This document shows, in pieces, positions 1 through 6,139 of a DNA stretch of 16,600 nucleotides. A program made the position numbers and the translations under genes. The stretch spans positions 1 through 16,600 of the forward strand of contig DEFE01000020.1 of NCBI GenBank assembly GCA_002350625.1, given 5' to 3'. The stretch is from Lachnospiraceae bacterium UBA2860. Its GTDB lineage: Bacteria > Bacillota > Clostridia > Lachnospirales > Lachnospiraceae. Every line of letters begins with the position of its first letter. Positions within the stretch are counted from its first letter, which is position 1. The notes below the pieces were generated by a model, which saw only the letters and a list, made by a program, of their open reading frames with translations, was not told the DNA's origin and did not search any database.

Positions 1-21
1 GCAGTTTCCTATTAAACAAAA

Positions 22-54
22 AATATGACAGGGGGTCTGACCCCTTGTCATATT
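22..54 (-). terminator. Intrinsic terminator of the pfk-to-cvpA operon
   Basis: A near-perfect inverted repeat lies 16 bases beyond the stop codon of the CvpA-family gene. Nine-base arms (22-30 and 46-54) and a GGGG/CCCC inner stem enclose a small loop. Read on the minus strand, the stem is followed directly by a run of T residues (the A run at about 15-23 on the plus strand), the classic layout of a rho-independent terminator. The single imperfection, bases 31 and 45, is a G-U pair in plus-strand RNA but an A-C mismatch in minus-strand RNA. The plus side also has a T run further away (64-70), so weak bidirectional activity is possible. Confidence 0.85.
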
Positions 55-70
55 GTATGCAATCTATTTT

Positions 71-772
71 TTATCTCAGAATGCCGGCGATCAGAATCGC
101 GATGCCCTGCATGATCACGTTGTGGCTGTTGAGCCAGCTGAGCAGCGGGCTCTCCGCGACCTGTCTGGCTGCGCCGGAGATCTGCGGCACGAAGGCCAGG
201 AGGTTGATGAGGCCGAGGATGATCCAGACGACGACCAGGCCCCGCGCAAGTCCGAGCGGAAGGCCCAGCACGTGGTCCAGGGCGCGCACGCCGCGGTTCC
301 GCGTCGTTCTGCCCAGGATGATCCGCAGGATGAGTACGCCGATAAAGACCAATAGGAAGGTTACCAGCGTGGCGGTCATGCCGATTTCAAATCCGACGAG
401 CCTCTCCAGCACGACCGAGCGTACGCCCGCGGCCGAGAGGAGCGAGGAAAGAACGGCCGCGGCCAGCCGGAACGGCGTCTCCGCGATGCTCTCTCCCGCG
501 ATGCTGATGTTGCTCAGGTCCACGGAGCCGTCGCTCTGCACGTAGGTCTCGAGGAACTTCGCGCTGTTCTCCGTATAGAAATTCGTCACCTCGCGGCTGT
601 CCGCGAGCAGCCGGCTCATAAGCGGCGTGAGCAGCATCGTCAGCACGATCACGATGACGAGGAACAGCATTGAGAACATCGTCCGCAAAAAGCCGCGGTA
701 AAATCCCCGCGCCATCGCGATGGCGAGATAGATACATACGATGATGGTAAGCAGATTCATATGAAATGTCAT
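71..772 (-). CDS. CvpA-family integral membrane protein
   Basis: A 233-residue membrane protein of the CvpA (colicin V production) type. In E. coli the family is linked to colicin V export and envelope stress tolerance, but its biochemical role is unsettled. Hydrophobic segments lie at about residues 5-25, 28-52, 130-152 and 168-192, with a short hydrophobic C-terminus. The Arg-Gly-Phe-Tyr-Arg-Gly stretch after the first segment is typical of the family. A polar loop of about 70 residues separates the second and third helices. The ATG at 772 overlaps the stop of the DUF5711 gene as ATGA, and a GGAGG lies about 13 bases upstream, which suggests translational coupling. It is the last gene of the operon, directly before the terminator. 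Confidence 0.85.
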   Translation of the reverse strand: MTFHMNLLTIIVCIYLAIAMARGFYRGFLRTMFSMLFLVIVIVLTMLLTPLMSRLLADSREVTNFYTENSAKFLETYVQSDGSVDLSNISIAGESIAETPFRLAAAVLSSLLSAAGVRSVVLERLVGFEIGMTATLVTFLLVFIGVLILRIILGRTTRNRGVRALDHVLGLPLGLARGLVVVWIILGLINLLAFVPQISGAARQVAESPLLSWLNSHNVIMQGIAILIAGILR

Positions 773-1908
773 TTCAGACGAAGCACCTCCATATTGTAAT
801 CCGTCAGCGCGAGCAGCCGGTTCCTTCCGATGCGCAGCACATCGGCCACGCTTCCGCCCTGCACCTTGCCGCTGAAGCGGCAGAAGCCGCTCATGCTGTA
901 GACGCTGAAGTCGGAATGACTGCTGAAGATCACCTCGTCGCCGCAGACGTGTACCCGCTCATAGGTGTGGTCCACATAGGCGGTCGAGACGAGATTGCCG
1001 TTTGTCGTATAGATCCGCATCTCAAAGCGGTGAAGCTTATTCGCGCTGCGGAATAGGAAGCCCATATGGGATCCGTCGTGGAAGAGGCTGACAATCTCCT
1101 CCTGAAAGTCAACCGACCGCACCGCCTCCGGGGCGGAGCGCCCGCGGTACACGGTAAATCCGTTGTCGCGGAACACGACGCACTCGCTGCCATTTAAGAA
1201 GTCCACTTCCGGCGCGAGCACGCCCGGGAACACTTCTTCCCCGGTCATGTTGTTCTCATGGCTGCGGCCGGCGGCGCCGAAATGATAGAACCGCACCGTC
1301 GTCCCCACCTGTCCGGTGGCCGCCGTCAGATAGGAAATCGCGACGCTCACGCCGTCCTCGGATACGGCCATCGCGAGCGGATACCCCGGATCGGTCATGC
1401 TCGACTGGCCGGAGGCGATCATCTGCCCGTCGCTTCCGTAATAGACAAAGTCGACTCTCTCCCCGTCCTGCACGAGCATTGCCACCGTATTTTTCCCGGA
1501 TATACGCGCCTCGAGGATCGGTCCATCCGCAGAAAAGCTGCTGACACATTCCTTTTCATTATAGATGTAGACATCCGTCCCGAGCCTGTCGTAGAGAAGA
1601 ATGTGGCGCCCGCAGATATCCGTGCGCGGATCCGACATGGACCAGGCCGCGCTCCAGGCCGTGCTGAGATTCTTCTTGATCAGCGCGGCTCCGTCAGTCG
1701 AATACCGAAGCACATAGCCGTCCACATAGACATATTTGGAGACATTGTCGGCCTTGTCCACGAACTTCTCGACCACATAGGAGCTGTAAGTCCTGTGATC
1801 CGCCGCGTACTTCAGGAGAATGACGGCCGCAACAGCAAAGACCACGACAAATGCCGTGGCTATATAGCGCAGTCTTCCGTTTTTCTTTCCCTTCTCCTGT
1901 TCCGGCAT
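769..1908 (-). CDS. DUF5711-family membrane-anchored protein, beta-propeller-like
   Basis: A 379-residue protein with a basic cytoplasmic start, one transmembrane helix at about residues 13-33 and a long extracytoplasmic domain. That domain has repeated short beta-strand blocks with Tyr/Val-rich and Gly-Asp turns, consistent with a WD40/PQQ-like propeller. The layout (N-terminal helix, propeller, next to a CvpA gene) matches the uncharacterised DUF5711 family of Lachnospiraceae, recognised here from memory and not by a search. No catalytic motif is visible. The ATG at 1908 has an AAAGGGGA ribosome-binding site 3-4 bases upstream, slightly close. It overlaps the CvpA gene by 4 bases, so the two are probably made together. 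Confidence 0.7.
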   Translation of the reverse strand: MPEQEKGKKNGRLRYIATAFVVVFAVAAVILLKYAADHRTYSSYVVEKFVDKADNVSKYVYVDGYVLRYSTDGAALIKKNLSTAWSAAWSMSDPRTDICGRHILLYDRLGTDVYIYNEKECVSSFSADGPILEARISGKNTVAMLVQDGERVDFVYYGSDGQMIASGQSSMTDPGYPLAMAVSEDGVSVAISYLTAATGQVGTTVRFYHFGAAGRSHENNMTGEEVFPGVLAPEVDFLNGSECVVFRDNGFTVYRGRSAPEAVRSVDFQEEIVSLFHDGSHMGFLFRSANKLHRFEMRIYTTNGNLVSTAYVDHTYERVHVCGDEVIFSSHSDFSVYSMSGFCRFSGKVQGGSVADVLRIGRNRLLALTDYNMEVLRLK

Positions 1909-1923
1909 ACGTCCCCTTTACAA

Positions 1924-2002
1924 AAATCAGCGTTCCGTCCGGCCCGCCGGGGCGCGGACTATCGTCAAATCAGAGCTCCGTCCGGCCCTCCAGGGCGCGG
2001 AG
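1924..2002. repeat. Imperfect tandem duplication of the recR 3' end
   Basis: Two 36-base copies, 1924-1959 and 1967-2002, match at 31 of 36 positions by eye. They are 43 bases apart start to start. The copy at 1967-2002 holds the last codons and stop of recR. The other lies just downstream, out of frame with recR, and ends before the DUF5711 gene. Each copy is GC-rich and can fold into a hairpin. On the minus strand the downstream copy (GTCCG...CGGAC arms) is followed by TGATTTTTG, which could act as a weak terminator or attenuator. Confidence 0.75.
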
Positions 2003-2566
2003 CAATGTCACTTCGTCGATATTTTCGAGATCCCCTCCGACCGGCACGCCGTTTGCAATCCGCGTCACCTTGATGCCCGTCGGCTTGATCAGCTTGCTGA
2101 TGTACATCGCTGTCGTCTCGCCCTCAAGCGTCGAATTCGTCGCGATGATCACCTCGCGCACGTCTCCCTCCAGCCGGCGCATCAGCTCCTTTAAGCGGAT
2201 GTCGTCCGGCCCGACGCCGAGCATCGGGGAAATGGCGCCGTGCAGCACGTGGTATACGCCCCCGTACTTTCCGGTCTTCTCATACGCGGCGAGATCGCGC
2301 GGCGTCTCGACGACCATGATCGTCTCGTGATCGCGGGCGCCGTCCGCGCAGATCGGGCAGACCTCGCTGTCCGTCAGCGTATAGCATTCCCTGCAATAGC
2401 GGATCTTCTTCCTCGTCTCGATGAGCGCCTTCGACAGGCGTTCCACCTTCTCCTCCGGCATGCTCACGACATGATAGGCAAGCCGCTGCGCCGTCTTCGT
2501 TCCGATTCCCGGCAGCATGGACAGCTGCTCCACGAGCTCTCCGAGCTGCCCGCTCATATACTCCAT
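1970..2566 (-). CDS. recR: Recombination mediator protein RecR
   Basis: RecR acts with RecO (and RecF) to load RecA onto SSB-coated single-stranded DNA at gaps. The 198-residue product has the full family layout: a helix-hairpin-helix (LPGIGTKTAQRLA, about residues 18-30), a four-Cys zinc finger (CRECY then CPIC, about 58-73), a Toprim domain starting at IMVVET, and the C-terminal GVPVGGDLE motif. The start at 2566 gives the normal family length. It sits one base past the ybaB stop, with a GGAGG inside the last ybaB codons 11 bases upstream. A longer frame to 2605 would overlap ybaB and add non-conserved residues. ybaB-recR pairing downstream of dnaX is a long-conserved bacterial arrangement. 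Confidence 0.96.
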   Translation of the reverse strand: MEYMSGQLGELVEQLSMLPGIGTKTAQRLAYHVVSMPEEKVERLSKALIETRKKIRYCRECYTLTDSEVCPICADGARDHETIMVVETPRDLAAYEKTGKYGGVYHVLHGAISPMLGVGPDDIRLKELMRRLEGDVREVIIATNSTLEGETTAMYISKLIKPTGIKVTRIANGVPVGGDLENIDEVTLLRALEGRTEL

Positions 2567-2567
2567 G

Positions 2568-2939
2568 TCAGAACAGGCCTCCGCCGAGGCCGCCAAGGCC
2601 GCCAAGTCCGCCGAGGCCGCCCGTGAGCGAGCCCATCTGCGAGGACTGCTCCTTCTCGATTTGCTCCATCACGTCGCGGAAAGCGGCCACGATCATCTCC
2701 TGCAGCGTCTCCACGTCCTCGGGATCCACCGCGTCGGGATCGAGTTCAAGAGAGATAATCTCCCGCTTGCCGTTCATCACGAGCTTCACGGCGCCGCCGC
2801 CGATCGTGGAGACAAACTCCTTCTCTTCGAGTGCCTTCTGCTGCTCTTCCATCTGGCGCTGCATCTTCTGCGCCTGCTTCATCAAATTGTTCATGTTGCC
2901 CGGCATGCCGCCGCCAAAACCACCGCTGCGTTTCGCCAT
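2568..2939 (-). CDS. ybaB: YbaB/EbfC-family nucleoid-associated protein
   Basis: A 123-residue member of the YbaB/EbfC family of small dimeric DNA-binding proteins that coat the nucleoid. Visible features are a Met/Gly-rich N-terminus, the MNNLMKQAQKMQRQMEE helix, and the central strand region (VSTIGGGAVKLVMNGKREI) followed by LDPDAVDPEDVETLQEMI. The C-terminus is a low-complexity Leu-Gly-Gly tail, common in Gram-positive homologues. The ATG at 2939 has GAGGAG 7 bases upstream. It lies between dnaX (32-base gap) and recR (1-base gap). Confidence 0.94.
   Translation of the reverse strand: MAKRSGGFGGGMPGNMNNLMKQAQKMQRQMEEQQKALEEKEFVSTIGGGAVKLVMNGKREIISLELDPDAVDPEDVETLQEMIVAAFRDVMEQIEKEQSSQMGSLTGGLGGLGGLGGLGGGLF
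2577..2621 (-). repeat. In-frame Gly-Gly-Leu repeat coding for the YbaB tail
   Basis: Five tandem 9-base units, each encoding Leu-Gly-Gly or a close variant, make up the end of the YbaB coding region. Such short GC-rich repeats can change unit number by slippage without shifting the frame. The tail lies after the folded core, so length changes should be tolerated. Confidence 0.7.
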
Positions 2940-2971
2940 AGTTTTTCTCCTCTTACTAACCCCTTCTTTAA

Positions 2972-4594
2972 TCAGATATCCTCGTCGTCTTCCGACTCTT
3001 CCACTTCCATGCCGATCCGGTCGCGGATCAGGCGGTCGATGTCCACCGTGTGGACGCCGGCCGGCCGCGCCTTCGCCAGATGGAATTCCACGTCGATGTG
3101 CTTTCGCATCGTCCTCTCGATCTGTTTCTCGAGCTCGGCCCGCCAGTCGCCCAGAAGGACAACGTCCGCGGCCGGTCCACCGGTGCCCGTCCCGAATTCG
3201 ACATAGAGCTTGTTCTCAAGCGTGTCCGCATTGAACTGCGGGTGCGCGTTTTCCATGAGCTGCTGCTTCAGGATGCTGGAGGGCAGCTCCGACACGAAAT
3301 GCTTCCAGTCGCCAAGGAGCGTCCGCAGATCCTCCGGCGCGCCGGGCGGAAGCGCCTCCTTCTCTTCGCTGTCTTCCTCTTCCTTCGCGGCGCTGACCTG
3401 CATGATCACCGGCGCAGCGCCTCCCGCAGCCTCAAGCGCTTCAAGTTTTCTCTCGAGCTCCCGGATCCGCTGCTTCAGCGCGTCGTTCTCGCCGTCGCTC
3501 TCGGGCTTAACAAGCGTGAGCAGCGCGGTCTCAGCGAGAATGCGCCGGTCCGACGCATAGCGCATCCGGTTCAGAAGATCCGACAGGATGCGGATGAAGC
3601 GCATGACCGTGTCCGCGTCGATGTCCTGCGCGGAGGATCTGAGCTCCGCCATCTGCTCTTCCGTCGCGTCGATGATCTCCCGCGCGTCCTCCTCATCCGA
3701 CGTGATGACGATGAGAAGGTTTCTTAAAAAACCGATATAATCGCTGATGAACTGACCGACCTCGGCTCCCTCCGCCACCTTCTTTCCGAAGATGCGGAGC
3801 GCGGAAGCCGCCCGGCCGGCCTTGATCTCCCCGGTGAGCCGGGCAAAGACGGAGGTATCCGCCTCGCCGAGCGCCGTGAGAGCCCGCTCGTAGGTCAGCG
3901 TCTCATTCATGTAAAAAGCGATGCAGCGGTCGAGCAGGGACAGCGCGTCGCGCATCGACCCGTCCGCCGTCCGCGCGATAAAGCGCAGCGCCTTCTCCTC
4001 GGCCTCCACGCCCTCGATGTCGAGCAGCTCCCGCATGCGCCCCGCGATCGTCGCGGTGTCGATCCTGCGGAAGTCATAGCGCTGGCAGCGCGACAGGATC
4101 GTCACCGGGATCTTGCCCGCCTCTGTTGTTGCCAGGATGAAAATGACATAGTCGGGCGGTTCTTCAAGCGTCTTTAACAGCGCGTTGAAAGCGCCCGCGG
4201 ACAGCATGTGGACCTCGTCGATGATGTAGACCTTGTAGCGGGCGTCCGTCGGCCGGTACTGCACCTCGTCGATGATCTCTCTAATGTGATCGACGCCGTT
4301 ATTGGAGGCGGCGTCGATCTCAATCACATTCATGGATGCGGCGTCCGCGATCCTTTTACAGGACGGACAGACACCACAGGGATTACCGTCGTCAGGATGC
4401 TCGCAGTTGACTGCTCTCGCGAGGATCTTGGCGACGGAGGTCTTTCCCGTGCCGCGCGTCCCGCTGAACAGGTAGGCGTGCTGCAGACGATCTGTTTTCA
4501 CCTGATTCCGCAGCGTCCGTACGACGTGGTCCTGCCCTCTGACCTCAGAGAATGTCGAGGGCCGGAACTTGCGGTATAACGCGACATAAGACAT
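2972..4594 (-). CDS. dnaX: DNA polymerase III subunit gamma/tau
   Basis: The AAA+ clamp-loader subunit that loads the beta clamp and, as tau, ties the polymerase cores to the helicase. The 540-residue protein shows the MSYVALYRKFRP start, Walker A (GTRGTGKT, residues 45-52), four zinc-binding Cys (64, 73, 76, 79), the Walker B box DEVH (126-129) and the SRC motif (about 168-170, with the arginine finger). Domain III follows, then a charged linker with a coiled-coil-like Leu/Glu stretch (about 390-420) and a C-terminal domain ending in an acidic tail. The ATG at 4594 has GGAGA 10 bases upstream, inside the last pfk codons, which suggests coupling to pfk. Confidence 0.97.
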   Translation of the reverse strand: MSYVALYRKFRPSTFSEVRGQDHVVRTLRNQVKTDRLQHAYLFSGTRGTGKTSVAKILARAVNCEHPDDGNPCGVCPSCKRIADAASMNVIEIDAASNNGVDHIREIIDEVQYRPTDARYKVYIIDEVHMLSAGAFNALLKTLEEPPDYVIFILATTEAGKIPVTILSRCQRYDFRRIDTATIAGRMRELLDIEGVEAEEKALRFIARTADGSMRDALSLLDRCIAFYMNETLTYERALTALGEADTSVFARLTGEIKAGRAASALRIFGKKVAEGAEVGQFISDYIGFLRNLLIVITSDEEDAREIIDATEEQMAELRSSAQDIDADTVMRFIRILSDLLNRMRYASDRRILAETALLTLVKPESDGENDALKQRIRELERKLEALEAAGGAAPVIMQVSAAKEEEDSEEKEALPPGAPEDLRTLLGDWKHFVSELPSSILKQQLMENAHPQFNADTLENKLYVEFGTGTGGPAADVVLLGDWRAELEKQIERTMRKHIDVEFHLAKARPAGVHTVDIDRLIRDRIGMEVEESEDDEDI

Positions 4595-4600
4595 ACTTTA

Positions 4601-5680
4601 TCAATCTCCGAAACTGATTCCCATATATTTTGCGAGCTGAACGGTCTGGTCCTTGGGATCGACGCCCTTCAGCTTGCCCGCCGACTTCTCGAGCGGAACC
4701 TTCTTGATCTTGTTGTTGATGGTCGCGACCATGATGCCGTACTCCTCATTCATGATGCACTGCGCGGCGTAGACGCCGAGCTTCGTGGAGAGCACGCGGT
4801 CAAACGGATCGGGAGAGCCGCCGCGCTGTACGTGTCCGGGCACCGTGACGCGGACTTCGTAGCCGGTCTTCTGTGTGATGTCGGCGGCGAGCTTGAAGGA
4901 GATCGACGGATATCTCTCGAGGATCTTCTCCATCTCCTTCTTCTGCTCCTTCTTGTCGAGTTTGGCGATCTCCTTCGGGATCGCGCCTTCCGCGACCGCG
5001 AGGATCGTGAACTTCTTGCCGCCCTTATGGCGCTTGTCGATCGCGTTGCAGACCTTCTTCAGGTCGTACGGGATCTCCGGAAGGAGGATGATGTCCGCGC
5101 CGGACGCCACGCCCGCGGAGAGCGTAAGCCAGCCGACCTTGTGTCCCATGACTTCGACGATGAAGACGCGGCCGTGGGAGGAAGCCGTCGTGTGAATCTG
5201 GTCGATCGCGGTCGTCGCGATATCGATCGCCGACTGATAGCCGAAGGTCAGGTCCGTGCCCCAGATATCGTTGTCGATCGTCTTCGGCAGATGGATGATA
5301 TTGAGCCCTTCCTCGCGGAGCATATTGGCCGTCTTCTGCGTGCCGTTGCCGCCGAGGATGACGAGACAGTCGAGGCGGAGCTTGTAGTAGTTCTGCTTCA
5401 TCGCCTCCACCTTGTCGAGACCCTTCGCATCCGGGACGCGCATCAGCTTGAACGGCTGGCGCGAAGAACCGATGATCGTGCCGCCCTTCGTCAGGATGCC
5501 CGAGAAGTCGGCGGAGGTCAGCAGGCGGTAATTGCCGTAGATCAGGCCCTTGTAGCCTTCTTCAAAGCCGTAGATCTCAAGATCCTTGCAGTTGTGGCTC
5601 AGTCCCTTGACGACGCCGCGCATCGTCGCATTTAATGCCTGGCAGTCGCCGCCGCTTGTCAGTAGACCGATTCGTTTCAT
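4601..5680 (-). CDS. pfkA: 6-phosphofructokinase, mixed-substrate (group III) type
   Basis: Phosphorylates fructose 6-phosphate to fructose 1,6-bisphosphate in glycolysis, in the cytoplasm. The 359-residue product has the N-terminal SGGD motif (9-12), ILGGNGT (108-114), the catalytic TIDND (134-138, Asp136 as base), MGHKVGW and the VPGHVQRGGSPDPFDR region. Gly113 (E. coli position 104) is the residue of ATP-using enzymes, while Lys133 (E. coli position 124) is the residue of PPi-using enzymes. This G/K pairing marks the group III or PFK_mixed family; many of these use ATP, but the donor cannot be settled here. The start at 5680 has AAGGAGG 6-7 bases upstream and begins the Rossmann fold; a longer frame to 5719 adds only 13 unconserved residues. 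First gene of the operon. Confidence 0.93.
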   Translation of the reverse strand: MKRIGLLTSGGDCQALNATMRGVVKGLSHNCKDLEIYGFEEGYKGLIYGNYRLLTSADFSGILTKGGTIIGSSRQPFKLMRVPDAKGLDKVEAMKQNYYKLRLDCLVILGGNGTQKTANMLREEGLNIIHLPKTIDNDIWGTDLTFGYQSAIDIATTAIDQIHTTASSHGRVFIVEVMGHKVGWLTLSAGVASGADIILLPEIPYDLKKVCNAIDKRHKGGKKFTILAVAEGAIPKEIAKLDKKEQKKEMEKILERYPSISFKLAADITQKTGYEVRVTVPGHVQRGGSPDPFDRVLSTKLGVYAAQCIMNEEYGIMVATINNKIKKVPLEKSAGKLKGVDPKDQTVQLAKYMGISFGD

Positions 5681-5781
5681 GAGTTTTCCTCCTTGTCTTA
5701 TAGATTCGCGCTTTTGCACTATCTCATCCGCACTTCGTGTCCTTCATTTTCCCGTCGAAAATGCTGACTTTTCTTCTTCCG

Positions 5782-5810
5782 AGTATACATCATTCAGCTT
5801 CGTTTGACAA
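5782..5810 (-). promoter_or_regulatory. Predicted sigma-A promoter of the pfk-dnaX operon
   Basis: On the minus strand, TTGTCA (5805-5810) and TATACT (5782-5787) are separated by exactly 17 bases, a near-consensus housekeeping promoter. Transcription would start near 5775, giving a leader of about 95 bases before pfk. Its -35 box lies over the -35 box of the SRP RNA promoter on the other strand. No riboswitch fold was recognised in the leader. Confidence 0.65.
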
Positions 5811-5832
5811 TTCGGGGAATTGCGGCTATACT
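5804..5832 (+). promoter_or_regulatory. Consensus sigma-A promoter of the SRP RNA gene
   Basis: TTGACA (5804-5809, perfect -35) and TATACT (5827-5832, one mismatch from TATAAT) are separated by 17 bases. The predicted start falls 6-7 bases after the -10, at 5838-5839, which is where the terminal helix of the SRP RNA begins. That agreement makes this a strong call. Confidence 0.88.
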
Positions 5833-5837
5833 AGACG

Positions 5838-6108
5838 AATCCGTGCAGCCGGGGCATTAGCGGGGCCCTGTCACCTGCAATCCGCTACAGCAGGGGTGAT
5901 GCCGATCCGAGGGGACCACGTTGGTGGAGCCGCCCCCTTCAAGTGGCGTTGACGTCCGGGTCTTGCGCAACGGGAATCCGTGAACCGTGTCAGGGTGGGA
6001 ACACAGCAGCACTAAGCGGAAGCTCTCGTGTGTCGTGAGGGTGCCTGGGCTGAGCTAACTGTCGGGGTAACGTCTGTTGGCGTGTCTTCAGAGTGAGGCG
6101 CACGGATT
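5838..6108 (+). ncRNA. ffs: Signal recognition particle RNA, long Bacillus/Clostridium type
   Basis: The RNA scaffold of SRP, which binds Ffh and guides nascent membrane and secreted proteins to FtsY and the Sec translocon. The ends pair as a 9-bp terminal helix (5838-5846 with 6100-6108), giving 271 nt, the length of B. subtilis scRNA. The 5' Alu domain carries the conserved CCTGTCACCTGCAATCCGC block (about 5866-5884). The Ffh-binding tip is clear: GTCAGG (5989-5994), a GTG/CAC stem, a GGAA tetraloop (5998-6001) and AGCAGC (6005-6010). The GTG/CAC stem replaces the UCC/GGA of E. coli while keeping pairing, which supports a functional RNA. Confidence 0.95.
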
Positions 6109-6122
6109 TTTATTGTCTTTTT
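6100..6122 (+). terminator. Predicted 3' end and T-rich terminator of the SRP RNA
   Basis: The 3' strand of the SRP terminal helix runs straight into TTTTT (6107-6111) and then TCTTTTTT (6115-6122), so the helix and T-tract probably end transcription. A small CAGCC/GGCTG hairpin follows at 6124-6137. Its plus-side T run precedes it, so it does not itself form a canonical terminator on either strand. Confidence 0.55.
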
Positions 6123-6139
6123 TCAGCCCGGAGGCTGTC

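Noticed and set aside
1258..2073. A 271-codon plus-strand frame opposite the DUF5711 gene and recR end
   Set aside because: It spans two real minus-strand genes and the gap between them, and shows no motif or start signal.
5681..5780. Possible riboswitch in the pfk leader
   Set aside because: The leader is about 95 bases, and no conserved aptamer core or terminator/antiterminator pair could be recognised.
6124..6137. CAGCC/GGCTG hairpin as a bidirectional terminator
   Set aside because: The stem is 5 bp and the T run lies before it on the plus strand, so it is followed by A residues on the minus strand. It does not fit an intrinsic terminator for either side.
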